A DNA stretch of 64,000 bases from Candidatus Omnitrophota bacterium (GTDB lineage Bacteria; Hinthialibacterota; Hinthialibacteria; OLB16), in assembly GCA_020632575.1 (NCBI GenBank), contig JACKFH010000012.1, forward strand, positions 1-64,000, read 5' to 3'. Below, piece by piece: positions 34,372 to 44,041 of this stretch. How positions within the stretch are numbered: the first letter of the stretch is position 1; each line of letters begins with the position of its first letter. The notes under the pieces are model-generated. The model worked only from the letters and a program-made list of their open reading frames with translations. It did no database searches and was not told the origin of the DNA. The translations under genes and the position numbers were made by a program.

Positions 34372-36876
34372 ATGAATTTGGACCGATTGACCGAACGCGC
34401 CCGACAGGTGATGCGTCGAGCCAAGGAGGAGGCCGCTCGCCTCGGCAGCAGTCACGCCTCCACTGAGCATATCCTCCTCGGCCTCATCGCCGAGAATGAT
34501 AGTGTCGCGGTCACCGCCCTACGAAATTTGGGCGTCGATCTGGCGGTGCTCAGGAAAAAAACCATCGCGCAAATCCAAAACGCGACTTACTACTTGGAAA
34601 AGGATGCCACCCAACTTTCCCCAAGCGGGAAACGGGCCATCCAGTTCGCTCATCAGGAGGCTCAAAGCCTCGGGGTGAATTTTATTGGCACCGAGCACCT
34701 CCTTCTGGGAGTTATCCGAGAAAGCGAAGGGATCGCTGCTCGGGTTCTACTCTCACAAGGTGTCGACCTGGTGAAAGCCCGCGCCGAAATCCTGCGGTTG
34801 ATGGGGATGGGTGGAGGTGGAGGCCCTGCTGGACAGGAGCCCACCGCCCAACCAGGTCCGGGTGGGAAAAAGAAATCCAAGACCCCCGCTCTCGATGCTT
34901 TCGGGACGGATCTGACAGAACTTGCACGGCTCAACAAACTCGACCCCGTCATCGGGCGAGTCGATGAGGTGGAGCGAGTCATTCAGGTTCTCTGCCGGAG
35001 AACTAAAAATAACCCGGTCCTGATTGGCGAAGCCGGCGTCGGCAAGACCGCCATCGCCGAGGGGCTGGCCCAAAAAATCGTCAACAAGCAGGTCCCGGAT
35101 CTGCTTGCCGACAAACGGTTGATCACTCTCGATCTCGCGGCACTGGTCGCAGGCACCAAATACCGTGGCCAATTCGAGGAACGTCTCAAAGCGGTCCTCG
35201 AGGAGATGCGTCGTAGCGACAATATCCTCCTTTTCGTCGATGAGCTCCACACCCTAGTGGGTGCCGGTGCGGCGGAAGGTTCGATGGACGCCTCCAACAT
35301 GCTCAAACCCGCGCTTGCGCGCGGCGAGTTGCAGTGCATCGGCGCCACGACTCTCGAGGAGTATCGAAAATACATCGAGAAGGACAGCGCCCTCGAGCGC
35401 CGTTTCCAGAACATCATTGTGGATCCACCGTCGGTCGAGCAGACGGTCGAAATTCTCAAGGGTCTTCGCGACAAGTACGAGAGCCACCACCAGGTGCATT
35501 TCACCGATGTCGCTCTCAAAGCCGCGTCTGAACTCTCGGATCGCTACATCAGCGACCGTTTTCTCCCCGACAAAGCGATCGACCTTATCGATGAGGCCGG
35601 GGCGCGCGCGCACCTGAAAGCGACCACCCGTCCGAAGGAACTCAAGGAACTGGATGACCGGATTGAACAACTCAACCAGGAAATCGAGTCCGCCACTCAA
35701 ACCGAAGAGTTCGAGAAATGCATGGACCTCAAACAGCTCCGTGACGAGCTCAAAAAAGAGGTTGAGGATAAGACGCGTGAATGGGAGGACCGCCGTTCCC
35801 GGTTGGAGAACCGGTCGAGCGTCGATGAAGAGGATATCGCATTCCTCGTTTCCAAATGGACAGGGATTCCATTGGTCCGTCTCGAGGAGAGCGAAACCGA
35901 ACGTCTCCTTAAGATGGGAGAGGAACTTCACAAGCGCATTGTCGCGCAGGAGCCCGCGATCGACACCATCACTCGCGCCATCCGTCGCTCACGAGCCGGT
36001 CTGGGCGAACGGAAACGACCCATTGGTTCGTTTATTTTCCTCGGACCCACTGGCGTCGGTAAATCGGAGTTGGCCAAGGCGCTCGCCGAGTATCTCTTCG
36101 GCGATGAGGAGGCCCTGATCAACATCGACATGTCCGAGTACATGGAAAAATTCGCGGTCTCGCGCTTGGTCGGAGCGCCTCCCGGCTACATCGGTCACGA
36201 TGAGGGCGGACAACTCACCGAAAAGGTGCGCCGTCGCCCCTACTGCGTGGTCCTGCTGGATGAAATCGAGAAGGCTCACCCGGATGTCTACAACATCCTG
36301 CTCCAGGTTCTAGAGGAAGGACGTCTGACCGACACCACCGGACGGACCGTCGACTTCTGCAACACGGTTCTCATCATGACCTCCAACCTTGGGACCGAGG
36401 ACATCACGAAGAACACCGGACTCGGGTTCGCGGCCGCCAATCAGTCCATGGATATCGAAAGCATCCGTGAGCGACTGATGAGCGAGCTCAAGAGAAGTTT
36501 CAAACCGGAATTTCTCAATCGTGTCGATGACATCGTGGTCTTCCATCCTCTTGAACGGGAACACACCCGCGAGATTCTCGATATCTTCCTCGAGGATCTC
36601 CAGACCCGGTTCCGAGGTGGCAAGACCAAACTCGAACTTACACCCGGCGCGAAAGACTTCCTGCTCGAAAAAGGGTTCGATCAGGTGTATGGCGCCCGAC
36701 CGCTGAAGCGGATTCTCCAGAAGCATCTCGAGGATCCATTGGCGGATGAGGTCCTCAAGGGCAAAATCCTGGAGGGGGCGAAGATCAAGGTCGACCTTTC
36801 GGATACTGAAACTCTGACCTTTGAGATCGAAAAGGGCGAAAAGGCGGAGAAAGAAGTCGCCGCCGAAGTCAATTGA
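34372..36876 (+). CDS. clpC: ClpC, Hsp100 unfoldase of Clp protease
   Basis: An 834-aa AAA+ unfoldase that feeds substrates to ClpP. The Clp N-domain has two repeats (A-S-T-E-H-I-L-L-G-L and F-I-G-T-E-H-L-L-L-G-V). D1 Walker A G-E-A-G-V-G-K-T is at about residue 219, and D2 Walker A G-P-T-G-V-G-K-S at about 559. Between them is a short middle domain with the UVR-type sequence E-F-E-K-C-M-D-L-K-Q-L-R, which marks ClpC rather than ClpB (ClpB has a much longer M-domain). ATG 34372 has AAGGAG 9 bases upstream, so the longer frame from 34300 is rejected. No clpP, ctsR or mcsAB lies in the window. Confidence 0.95.
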   Translation: MNLDRLTERARQVMRRAKEEAARLGSSHASTEHILLGLIAENDSVAVTALRNLGVDLAVLRKKTIAQIQNATYYLEKDATQLSPSGKRAIQFAHQEAQSLGVNFIGTEHLLLGVIRESEGIAARVLLSQGVDLVKARAEILRLMGMGGGGGPAGQEPTAQPGPGGKKKSKTPALDAFGTDLTELARLNKLDPVIGRVDEVERVIQVLCRRTKNNPVLIGEAGVGKTAIAEGLAQKIVNKQVPDLLADKRLITLDLAALVAGTKYRGQFEERLKAVLEEMRRSDNILLFVDELHTLVGAGAAEGSMDASNMLKPALARGELQCIGATTLEEYRKYIEKDSALERRFQNIIVDPPSVEQTVEILKGLRDKYESHHQVHFTDVALKAASELSDRYISDRFLPDKAIDLIDEAGARAHLKATTRPKELKELDDRIEQLNQEIESATQTEEFEKCMDLKQLRDELKKEVEDKTREWEDRRSRLENRSSVDEEDIAFLVSKWTGIPLVRLEESETERLLKMGEELHKRIVAQEPAIDTITRAIRRSRAGLGERKRPIGSFIFLGPTGVGKSELAKALAEYLFGDEEALINIDMSEYMEKFAVSRLVGAPPGYIGHDEGGQLTEKVRRRPYCVVLLDEIEKAHPDVYNILLQVLEEGRLTDTTGRTVDFCNTVLIMTSNLGTEDITKNTGLGFAAANQSMDIESIRERLMSELKRSFKPEFLNRVDDIVVFHPLEREHTREILDIFLEDLQTRFRGGKTKLELTPGAKDFLLEKGFDQVYGARPLKRILQKHLEDPLADEVLKGKILEGAKIKVDLSDTETLTFEIEKGEKAEKEVAAEVN

Positions 36877-36902
36877 CGTCGCTTTTGGTTCTTCTCGAAT
36901 AT

Positions 36903-39383
36903 ATGGGGCCGACATTCGACCAAGCGAATCAGCTAAAATCAACCAGAAGGGGAGGGGGACTTCGATCCTCCTCCCCGTTCCTTGTTTTGCTTGTCCTATC
37001 GACCGGTCTGATCGATTGCATTTCACCCTGTTTTGCCAATGTCATTGGGGATTTCCGAGTTGATGGAACCTATTCCTCCGACCCCGCGGATGTCCTCAAG
37101 GTGATTCAAACGCCGATCGGGGCCTCGCTCTCGAGTCCCTCGACTCGACTCTCTCTCTCCGAGGATTTGCGCCGGATCAGCGAGCTCGGGGTTTACGATC
37201 CGCTCGATCTCCGAGTCGAAACGGAAGGTCCGGAAACCCTCAAGACCGTGGTCTTTAAGGTTAAGGAATATCCCCTCGTCCTCGACATTCGCTATATCGG
37301 CGACACCGAATACAAGAAGAAACGGCTCGACACCGAACTGGGGTTCGAGGCCGACCAGAAGATCTTCTTCCGGCCTGGATTGATTGACCAGTTCGAAGAT
37401 AAACTCGAAACCTTTTATAACTCGAAGGGATTTTCAAACGTCTTCATCGAGGGGAGAGAAGGGGAGAACACCGACGCCGGAGTCATTCTCGAGTTTGTCA
37501 TCGAAGCCGGCAACAAACTCAAACTCCAAGAGGTAGGTTTCGAGGGGAACACCGCTTTCACCGATAAGGAATTGCGGAAGGTGGTCAAGACCAAACCGAA
37601 AACCCTGCTCCTCTTCCGAAAGAAATTCGATGAGGACCTTTTCGATCAGGACATGCAGCGGCTCAGGTACTATTACCAATCGCATGGTTTCCTCGAGGCC
37701 GATGTCGAGAAGGGAAGCCAGACCCTGGTCAAGAACGACAAACGTCTCGATGTCAACTTCGAGGTCGAGGAGGGGCCCCAATACTTGATGGGGGATGTCT
37801 ATGTCGAGGGCGCCAGCACCTTCAGCCGCTCCGAACTGATGGCGCCTCTTACCATCCAGCCACGGGATGTTCTGGATCGCCCCAAACTCATTCAGGACCT
37901 TCAGGAAGTCCGATCGATGTATTGGAATCAGGGATATGTCCTGGCTCAAATCGAACCCGAGATCGTTCCCGATCCCGACTCGAGGTTGGCCGACCTCTAC
38001 CTTCGCATCACCGAAAACCCTCGCCTCAGACTCCGCAATATCAGAATCCAGGGAGTTGGAGAGGCCGCTGACGGTTCGACCTTCGATGTGCCGCTCGAGA
38101 CCAAGGATTATGTCATCCAACGAGAGTTCACCCTCGAACCCGGAGAGGTGCTCGATTGGTCGCAGGTCGATGAAACGGAACGCAAACTAATCAACACTCA
38201 ATTCTTCGAAAGCCAACAGGCCGTCTTTCCGCCTCGGTTGAAACACGGGTTTCAACTCGAACCGGTTCTGGACACCGATGAGGCGGACCTGCTCCTGCAA
38301 CTCGAGGAGACCGACACGGGATTCATCCAATTCGGCGGCGGTTTCTCCACCGACTACGGGCCCTCTCTGAATATCGAGTTCAAAGACCGCAACGCCTTTG
38401 GTCGCGCTTGGCAGTACAGCATCGGAGCGGACATCGGAAAACGTCGCACCTCGGTCGATTTCTCCTTCTATAATCCAAGGGTCAACAACTCCCTCTATTC
38501 GACCCGATACAGTCTCTTTTACCGGGATGTCGACAGGATCGGCGGACGCCAATTCGGAGAGAAACGCATCGGCGGCTCCTTCGCGTTGGGACGTCGGCTT
38601 TCGGACACCACTTCCATCTCGTTCGGTTATGGTCTGGAGCGAGTGGAGATTCAAGACATTAAGGATGAATTCATTCTTAGAGAACCCGATGACATCAACG
38701 CTGACATCGTCGATCGACTATTCACCGAAGATCCAAACACCACTAGCAGCGTCAACACCCGTCTGACTCGGGACACTCGAGACTACGTTCTGTTTCCCAC
38801 AAAAGGCGCCTACGACGTCTTGGGCGTGGAGGTCGCGGGTCTTGGTGGCGACAACAATTTCACCAAATTCTCCGGAACATTCGACCGCTTCTTCAAACTC
38901 CGGGAAAAACTTGTCTTCGCGGTCCGGGGTCATGCGGCGTTTGCTAATCCCTTCGGCGATACTGAAGACATCCCCCTCCAAGAGCGGTATTTCCTAGGCG
39001 GCGCCAATTCAATCAGAGGTTTCCGGTCCAGCGGTGTTTCCCCTTATCGAATCGTCCGGAGCCGAGTCGAGGATATTGACGGAACCGAGATTATTGAGGA
39101 CGATGAACTCCTGATCGGAGGGGAGGCCGAGTGGTTTTCGAACCTCGAACTCAGGTATCGTTTCAGTGATGCGGTCCAGTCGGTTGTGTTCTTCGATTCC
39201 GGCAGCGTCTATGAGGAGGTCGGAGACTTCGATTTTTCCGACATTCGGGCGTCTGTTGGAACTGGATTGCGGTTGACTTTGTTCGGAAACGCTCTTATCC
39301 GGTTGGACCTCGGGTTCCCGGTGGCAATGGAAACGCAGGATGAAAAACAGAGCTTTCAATTCAACTTTGGGGCGAACTTTTAA
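36903..39383 (+). CDS. bamA: BamA/Omp85 outer-membrane assembly protein
   Basis: An 826-aa Omp85 protein, the core of the machine inserting beta-barrels into the outer membrane. The signal peptide has its hydrophobic core at F-L-V-L-L-V-L-S-T-G-L-I and likely cleavage after S-P-C-F-A. Five POTRA domains follow to about residue 430 (for example L-Q-E-V-G-F-E-G-N-T-A-F in POTRA 3), then a 16-strand barrel with F-L-G-G-A-N-S-I-R-G-F-R (the conserved loop-6 R-G-F). It ends F-Q-F-N-F-G-A-N-F with the terminal aromatic beta-signal. The start is uncertain: ATG 36903 has no good Shine-Dalgarno, and the frame opens with a TTG at 36873 overlapping the clpC stop. skp and lpxD follow, the classical order. 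Confidence 0.93.
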   Translation: MGPTFDQANQLKSTRRGGGLRSSSPFLVLLVLSTGLIDCISPCFANVIGDFRVDGTYSSDPADVLKVIQTPIGASLSSPSTRLSLSEDLRRISELGVYDPLDLRVETEGPETLKTVVFKVKEYPLVLDIRYIGDTEYKKKRLDTELGFEADQKIFFRPGLIDQFEDKLETFYNSKGFSNVFIEGREGENTDAGVILEFVIEAGNKLKLQEVGFEGNTAFTDKELRKVVKTKPKTLLLFRKKFDEDLFDQDMQRLRYYYQSHGFLEADVEKGSQTLVKNDKRLDVNFEVEEGPQYLMGDVYVEGASTFSRSELMAPLTIQPRDVLDRPKLIQDLQEVRSMYWNQGYVLAQIEPEIVPDPDSRLADLYLRITENPRLRLRNIRIQGVGEAADGSTFDVPLETKDYVIQREFTLEPGEVLDWSQVDETERKLINTQFFESQQAVFPPRLKHGFQLEPVLDTDEADLLLQLEETDTGFIQFGGGFSTDYGPSLNIEFKDRNAFGRAWQYSIGADIGKRRTSVDFSFYNPRVNNSLYSTRYSLFYRDVDRIGGRQFGEKRIGGSFALGRRLSDTTSISFGYGLERVEIQDIKDEFILREPDDINADIVDRLFTEDPNTTSSVNTRLTRDTRDYVLFPTKGAYDVLGVEVAGLGGDNNFTKFSGTFDRFFKLREKLVFAVRGHAAFANPFGDTEDIPLQERYFLGGANSIRGFRSSGVSPYRIVRSRVEDIDGTEIIEDDELLIGGEAEWFSNLELRYRFSDAVQSVVFFDSGSVYEEVGDFDFSDIRASVGTGLRLTLFGNALIRLDLGFPVAMETQDEKQSFQFNFGANF

Positions 39384-39501
39384 TACCTGTTCAGCTTCCG
39401 GTCGGATTGAAAGAGTTGCATAGGGGATTTCCGAAGGGGTAGGGTGGCGTCCGCATTCACCACAAACATTTTAAGTTGCATGATTGCAAGGAGTTAGTGA
39501 A

Positions 39502-40029
39502 ATGAGAAACGAATGGCTGATCGTTATCGCCTTCATTTTAGGGATTGTGTTCACCAGCACTTTCGACAACAGCGCGACCGCTCAGCGGCAGGAGTTGTTG
39601 GCTGTGCGATTTGTGGATCTCGTTCGAGTTCGGGATGAGTTCAAAGATTACCAAACCGCCCTTTCTCAGATTAAGACGAACAAGGAGAAGGAACAGGGCG
39701 AGCTGGATGATATGGTCTCCATGTTCGACAAGAACGTGAAAAACTACGAGCTCAAAGAGGGCCTCATCACTGAGGAAGAACAGAAACTCGAACTCGAGCA
39801 ACTCAATCAAAAGTACCAAACTCTTCAGGAGACTCATCAGCAAATGAGCCGCGAGCTCGAAATGAAGAGCCGCGAAATACTGAAACCCTTGTTGGATCAG
39901 ATGAAAACCGCCATCGAACAGGAAGCGACGTCGAAGGGATACCACCTGATCTTCTGGAAAAAGGATTTGGCGTATTCGGATTCCCGTCTCGATATCACCG
40001 ACGATGTCCTCCTGATCTTGAACAAATAG
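39502..40029 (+). CDS. skp: Skp/OmpH periplasmic chaperone
   Basis: A 175-aa OmpH/Skp family chaperone that holds unfolded outer-membrane proteins for BamA. An N-terminal signal or anchor (M-R-N-E-W-L-I-V-I-A-F-I-L-G-I-V-F-T) is followed by a beta-strand (L-L-A-V-R-F-V-D-L) and two long charged helices (about 40-135) forming the tentacle, with a closing strand Y-H-L-I-F-W-K-K. ATG 39502 has AAGGAG 8 bases upstream; the TTG-type frame start at 39484 is rejected. It lies between bamA and lpxD as in most LPS-bearing bacteria. Confidence 0.88.
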   Translation: MRNEWLIVIAFILGIVFTSTFDNSATAQRQELLAVRFVDLVRVRDEFKDYQTALSQIKTNKEKEQGELDDMVSMFDKNVKNYELKEGLITEEEQKLELEQLNQKYQTLQETHQQMSRELEMKSREILKPLLDQMKTAIEQEATSKGYHLIFWKKDLAYSDSRLDITDDVLLILNK

Positions 40030-40041
40030 GGGACCGAACCT

Positions 40042-41064
40042 TTGGAAAAACTTCGATTGGACGAATTGGCGAAACGGATCTCATGCGAGGTCCAGGGGGA
40101 TCCCTCGGTGATCATCGAGGGGGTCAACACCCTCGACGCCGCCAAACCCGGAGAACTCTCCTTCGTTCACAACGAGAAGTACATCAGCCAGATCAAGGAC
40201 TGTAAGGCCTCCGCGATTGTGGTTCCCTACGATCTCGAAACGGATTTCCGTCCGCTTCTCCGATCCCGCGATCCTTATGTCACTTTCGGAGAGGCCATGC
40301 GCATCTTCTTACCCAGGAGGCAGAGACCCATGCCCGGCATTCATCCCTCGGCGGTGGTGGCGGAATCGGCGCAAGTCGATCCGGAGGCTTCGGTGGGACC
40401 CTACTGTTTTATCGGAGAGGGATCCGTGATTCAGGGTGCGGCTACGCTCATGGCCGGGACCCAAGTCGGAGACGGATGTTGGATCGGCCCCTCAGTCTGG
40501 ATTTTCCCTCAGGTGGTGGTTGGCGCCCGGACTCGCGTGGGCGAGGAGACCGTGATTCACCCGGGGACCGTCCTCGGAAGCGGACTCGATCCGGACAAGG
40601 AAATCTCGGAGGACGCTCCCAAGTATTGTGTCGAGGTTGGACGCGATGTGGAAATCGGCGCCAACGTGACGGTCGAAGCCGGCTCGAAGAATCCGACACG
40701 AATCGGTCCCGGAACCAAGATCGACAACTTGGTTAGAATCGGGTCCGGCGCTCGAATCGGCGATGACTGCATCATCGTGGCGCAGGTCTCCATCGGCGCC
40801 GGCGCGGTGATCGGCAACAACGTGACATTAGCGGGGCAGGTTGGCATCGAGCCCAACCGGCAAATCGGGGACGAGGTGATGGTGGGAGCGAAAAGCCTTG
40901 TCGAGGATGAGGTCGAGGACCGCGCGGTGGTCAGTGGCATCCCTGCCATTCGCCATGATCTCGACCTGAGGCTAAAAGCCCATTTACGCAGGCTTCCCAA
41001 ACTCTTCCAACGGCTCGAATCTCTGGAACGTCAACTCGGTGAGGTTGCCTCGGGGGAGAAGTAG
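40042..41064 (+). CDS. lpxD: LpxD, UDP-3-O-acylglucosamine N-acyltransferase
   Basis: A 340-aa acyltransferase adding the N-linked acyl chain in lipid A synthesis. The N-terminal uridine-binding domain (about 1-100) begins L-R-L-D-E-L-A-K-R-I-S and includes L-S-F-V-H-N-E-K-Y. A left-handed beta-helix of hexapeptide repeats follows (I-H-P-S-A-V-V, I-G-P-S-V-W-I, I-G-D-D-C-I-I). The position of the catalytic His in LpxD seems to be taken by H or E in E-T-V-I-H-P-G-T-V-L-G-S, where the loop G-S-G-L-D-P-D is somewhat different from E. coli (G-F-A). The start is TTG 40042, 12 bp after the skp stop. The enzyme confirms an LPS outer membrane. Confidence 0.92.
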   Translation: MEKLRLDELAKRISCEVQGDPSVIIEGVNTLDAAKPGELSFVHNEKYISQIKDCKASAIVVPYDLETDFRPLLRSRDPYVTFGEAMRIFLPRRQRPMPGIHPSAVVAESAQVDPEASVGPYCFIGEGSVIQGAATLMAGTQVGDGCWIGPSVWIFPQVVVGARTRVGEETVIHPGTVLGSGLDPDKEISEDAPKYCVEVGRDVEIGANVTVEAGSKNPTRIGPGTKIDNLVRIGSGARIGDDCIIVAQVSIGAGAVIGNNVTLAGQVGIEPNRQIGDEVMVGAKSLVEDEVEDRAVVSGIPAIRHDLDLRLKAHLRRLPKLFQRLESLERQLGEVASGEK

Positions 41065-41089
41065 TCCAACTGGGCAGGCTTCGAATCTC

Positions 41090-41338
41090 TTAATCCTTCG
41101 CCTGCATTTCCTTTTTGCGCAGCACTTCGGCCAGCGAAGCCACGGATTGTTTGGAGGCTTGCGCCGCCGCCTTGTTCTCTTGTTGAATCGCGTCGTAGAT
41201 CTCTTTGCGGTGAATGGAAACCGACCGTGGGGCCGAAACCCCAATCTTCACCTGGTCGCCACGGATGTCGACTAGGGTGATCTCAATGTCATCCCCAACC
41301 ATGATGACTTCGTCTTTCTTTCTCGACAGGACCAACAT
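41090..41338 (-). CDS. csrA: CsrA translational regulator
   Basis: An 82-aa CsrA, the small RNA-binding dimer that blocks ribosome sites containing GGA loops. It reads M-L-V-L-S-R-K-K-D-E-V-I, G-D-D-I-E-I-T-L-V-D-I-R-G-D-Q-V-K-I-G-V and A-P-R-S-V-S-I-H-R-K-E-I-Y, all canonical, with the RNA-contacting R44-type arginine present. A C-terminal extension of about 30 residues (K-A-A-A-Q-A-S-K and onward) exceeds E. coli CsrA (61 aa) and is like the longer CsrA of Firmicutes and spirochaetes that is controlled by FliW. fliW ends 2 bp upstream, so the two are coupled. Confidence 0.95.
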   Translation of the reverse strand: MLVLSRKKDEVIMVGDDIEITLVDIRGDQVKIGVSAPRSVSIHRKEIYDAIQQENKAAAQASKQSVASLAEVLRKKEMQAKD

Positions 41339-41340
41339 GA

Positions 41341-41832
41341 TTAGGATTCGCTTTCCTCGGTCGGTCCCGATGACGGCTCCTCGTTGGAGGCTTCCGCCTC
41401 GCGAAGGATGTAGTGACGGGTGTGATAGCGGTCGGAAAGTAGGACGATCTGTTTGCCCATTCCCTTGTCCGGGTTGATGATCAGCGGGCCCTGGAGGTTG
41501 GCGGTGATCTGCTCGGGATCGTCGCGGACCACCACGATCACCAACACCCGCGCCTTCTCGATATCGTCGAGATCGAGCGACTTGACCTCGGCGGGCTTCA
41601 CCTCCACCTTATAATCCGGCACAAAGGTCAGCGGGTCGACCACCACAAAGGAGAGATGGGGATCGTCGGCCGATTGCAGCCACAAGAAGGGCGCGTAGGC
41701 CGCCTCTTGAACCAGGACGAACTCCTTGCGGTCCCCGAATCCGAGCAACCCCTCCGGGAAATGGAGGATATCGGTCTCCGGGACGGAGAGTTCCCCGAAT
41801 CGTTCCGTTTGGATGACAAGAGTTTCAGTCAT
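41341..41832 (-). CDS. fliW: FliW, CsrA-binding assembly factor
   Basis: A 163-aa FliW. In the known circuit FliW binds the CsrA C-terminal extension and releases flagellin mRNA from repression until flagellin captures FliW. Family features: I-L-H-F-P-E-G-L-L-G-F near residue 23, F-L-W-L-Q-S-A-D-D-P near 48 and I-I-N-P-D-K-G-M-G-K-Q near 120. ATG 41832 (M-T-E-T-L-V-I-Q) is chosen because family similarity begins there. This ATG and the birA ATG on the other strand share two bases (CATG at 41830-41833). No flagellar structural gene is in the window. Confidence 0.92.
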   Translation of the reverse strand: MTETLVIQTERFGELSVPETDILHFPEGLLGFGDRKEFVLVQEAAYAPFLWLQSADDPHLSFVVVDPLTFVPDYKVEVKPAEVKSLDLDDIEKARVLVIVVVRDDPEQITANLQGPLIINPDKGMGKQIVLLSDRYHTRHYILREAEASNEEPSSGPTEESES

Positions 41833-42685
41833 GAATCCGAATCGTTCTTCCAATCTATTCGATCCCGAAAGAGGCGAAAACCCTCTTTCTCTCGATGAAA
41901 TCCTAACACATCTTGTTACAGAAAGAATCGGTCGACACCTCACCATTCTTGAGGAGGTCGATTCCTCCAACTCCCACCTAGCCCGAGAGGCCGAAAGGTT
42001 GCCCGATGGCGCGGTCTGTGTGGCCGAACTTCAGACCGCGGGCCGCGGGCGCCATGGAAGGGCTTGGACCTCGCCTCCGCGTCGCAATTTGATGTTCAGC
42101 GTAGTGTTCAAGGAATCCTCCATCCCTGGACCGATCGCCACCCTCATCGGGGCCCTGTCTACTGTCCAAGCGACTCGGGGGGTGGGGGATTGGATCGCCC
42201 TGAAATGGCCGAACGATCTGGTTTCGGAGTCTCCGGATGATGGCGCGGTTGAAAAGAAGGTGGGCGGGGTGCTCTCCGAAACCAAAACGGATCGGGCTGG
42301 AAAACCCTTTCTCATCCTCGGGATTGGGATCAATGTGAATTCCCGCCTCGAGGATTTCCCTGAAGAGATCCGCGAACGGGTCTCCACCCTAAGTTTTCTG
42401 AGCGGTCAAGTTTGGAATCGAAATTGGCTGCTTGCCGAGATCCTGAACCGAATCGAAGCCCTTTGGAAATCGTCCGAGGCCATCGGGGCCGAGTCGATCA
42501 TCGATGAGGCTCGACGCAATTGCTCGACCCTCGGCAAACAAGTGAGATTGAGAATTGGCGACCAGGTCATCGAGGGGGAGGCGGTCGACTTGGATCCGAT
42601 GGGACGCTTACTCCTCAGGGATGAAACCGGTTACGTTTATCCGGTCGAACTGGGGGAGGTCGTCCAAGCCAGGAGGATCACTTAG
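41831..42685 (+). CDS. birA: BirA, biotin-[acetyl-CoA-carboxylase] ligase
   Basis: A 284-aa biotin protein ligase that makes biotinyl-AMP and biotinylates carboxyl-carrier proteins. The ligase motif G-R-G-R-H-G-R-A-W is at about residues 73-81, with T-S-P-P-R-R-N-L-M-F following. L-K-W-P-N-D-L-V supplies the lysine region, and G-I-G-I-N-V-N-S is present. The C-terminal SH3-like domain has V-I-E-G-E-A-V-D-L-D-P-M-G-R-L-L. There is no N-terminal winged-helix repressor domain, so it is a monofunctional class I enzyme. The stop overlaps that of the convergent desaturase-like gene by 8 bases. Confidence 0.92.
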   Translation: MNPNRSSNLFDPERGENPLSLDEILTHLVTERIGRHLTILEEVDSSNSHLAREAERLPDGAVCVAELQTAGRGRHGRAWTSPPRRNLMFSVVFKESSIPGPIATLIGALSTVQATRGVGDWIALKWPNDLVSESPDDGAVEKKVGGVLSETKTDRAGKPFLILGIGINVNSRLEDFPEEIRERVSTLSFLSGQVWNRNWLLAEILNRIEALWKSSEAIGAESIIDEARRNCSTLGKQVRLRIGDQVIEGEAVDLDPMGRLLLRDETGYVYPVELGEVVQARRIT

Positions 42686-43982
42686 CGAGGTTCTCGGCTT
42701 CGGTGACCTCGATCGAGGAAGGATCCAACAAAGGTTCCGAAAACTCCCGCCGAAGGCTGATCGCCCAGACCAAGAAGAGCAGGCCGACTGTCGCGAAGAA
42801 CGCCGCCCCAATGGGAATCCTGGCGCTCGACAAAAAACCCATTCGAACCGTTCCCGCACTTAGGAGAAGAATCATCGCGGGGACCCGGAAGAACTCACTT
42901 ATCAAGGCCCACCTCTTTCTCTCCAACAAGCCTCCGACCGAAAGGAGGGCCCAAAGGATCATCATTGCGGCAAGAAATTTTTCACCGAAGGGAAGCGTCT
43001 GCTCGGTGAACATCAGAGCCGAAACCAACCCCATCAGGGTCAGAAACTGAAGGAAGGTGTAGGCAGTGAGCCCCTTCCCGATGGGGATGTCGAACTTCTG
43101 GTAAGTCCGATACCGGACCGTCTTTTCAGGCGGGGTGGGTTCCACCCCCTCGGGCAGCCATGGAGGCGATTTGACCCAAACCAACACCTTCTCCTTCAAC
43201 CGTTTCGCCGACCGGGAGAGGTTGAACAGCCGAACCCAATAGTGCAGGTGCCCCCAAATCGGATTCCAACTGCGAAGCGGGGTGACAATGCCATAAGTCG
43301 GGTCCTCTTCCTCCTCCTGGAAGGTGCCGAACATCCGATCCCAAATGATAAAAACCCCGGCGTGGTTCTTGTCGATGTACTTTTCGTCTGCGCCGTGATG
43401 GACACGGTGATGCGAGGGGGTGTTCATGATCCACTCGACCGGGCCGAGTTTGCCGACCATCTGAGTGTGGACCCAAAACTGATAGAGGAGATTGATCTGG
43501 TAACAGATGACCCACATCGGCCATGGGAAACCGATGAACGCAAGCGGCAGATAAAAGGTCCAGGTGAACAGAGACTCGGTGGCGCTCTGACGCAACGCGA
43601 CAGTCAGATTCATCTCCTCGCTGGAGTGATGAACCACATGGCAGGCCCATAGAAAATTGATCGTGTGACACATCCGATGCGACCAATAGAAACAAAAGTC
43701 GACCAGGACAAAAGCCACAATCCAAGCCACCGGCGAGTTCAGCCCAATCTCGAGGAGGTGAAAGGATTCGTAACAGAGGATATACGCCCCGATCACCGCG
43801 ACCTTGGCGAAGATATCCAGGGTCCGATCGAGAATCCCCATATTGATATCGGTGATCGAATCGTTCAGCCGATAGACCTTCCTCCCTTTCCATTTGGCGT
43901 AAAGGATCTCCAGCCCGATCAACCCATAGAAGTAGGGGATGGCAAGAAGGATCAATAACGCGGCGACTTTCTCCACATCCAT
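42678..43982 (-). CDS. Sterol-desaturase/fatty-acid-hydroxylase family protein
   Basis: A 434-aa membrane di-iron oxygenase-family protein. Histidine boxes: H-R-M-C-H near residue 100, H-V-V-H-H near 115, and W-I-M-N-T-P-S-H-H-R-V-H-H near 190 with a following H-A-G-V-F-I-I-W-D-R-M-F-G-T-F, the standard end of the catalytic domain. Several TM segments precede the boxes. The C-terminal 150 residues (from about 285) hold four or five extra TM helices not part of the minimal family, perhaps a lipid-binding or scaffold part. GAGG precedes ATG 43982. It could hydroxylate a fatty acid, sphingoid base or sterol; the substrate is open. Confidence 0.88.
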   Translation of the reverse strand: MDVEKVAALLILLAIPYFYGLIGLEILYAKWKGRKVYRLNDSITDINMGILDRTLDIFAKVAVIGAYILCYESFHLLEIGLNSPVAWIVAFVLVDFCFYWSHRMCHTINFLWACHVVHHSSEEMNLTVALRQSATESLFTWTFYLPLAFIGFPWPMWVICYQINLLYQFWVHTQMVGKLGPVEWIMNTPSHHRVHHGADEKYIDKNHAGVFIIWDRMFGTFQEEEEDPTYGIVTPLRSWNPIWGHLHYWVRLFNLSRSAKRLKEKVLVWVKSPPWLPEGVEPTPPEKTVRYRTYQKFDIPIGKGLTAYTFLQFLTLMGLVSALMFTEQTLPFGEKFLAAMMILWALLSVGGLLERKRWALISEFFRVPAMILLLSAGTVRMGFLSSARIPIGAAFFATVGLLFLVWAISLRREFSEPLLDPSSIEVTEAENLAK

Positions 43983-44041
43983 CGGAAGGCCTCAACTCAC
44001 TGAATTGATAGCATGGATTGGGGGGAGCGGGGAGACTTTTT

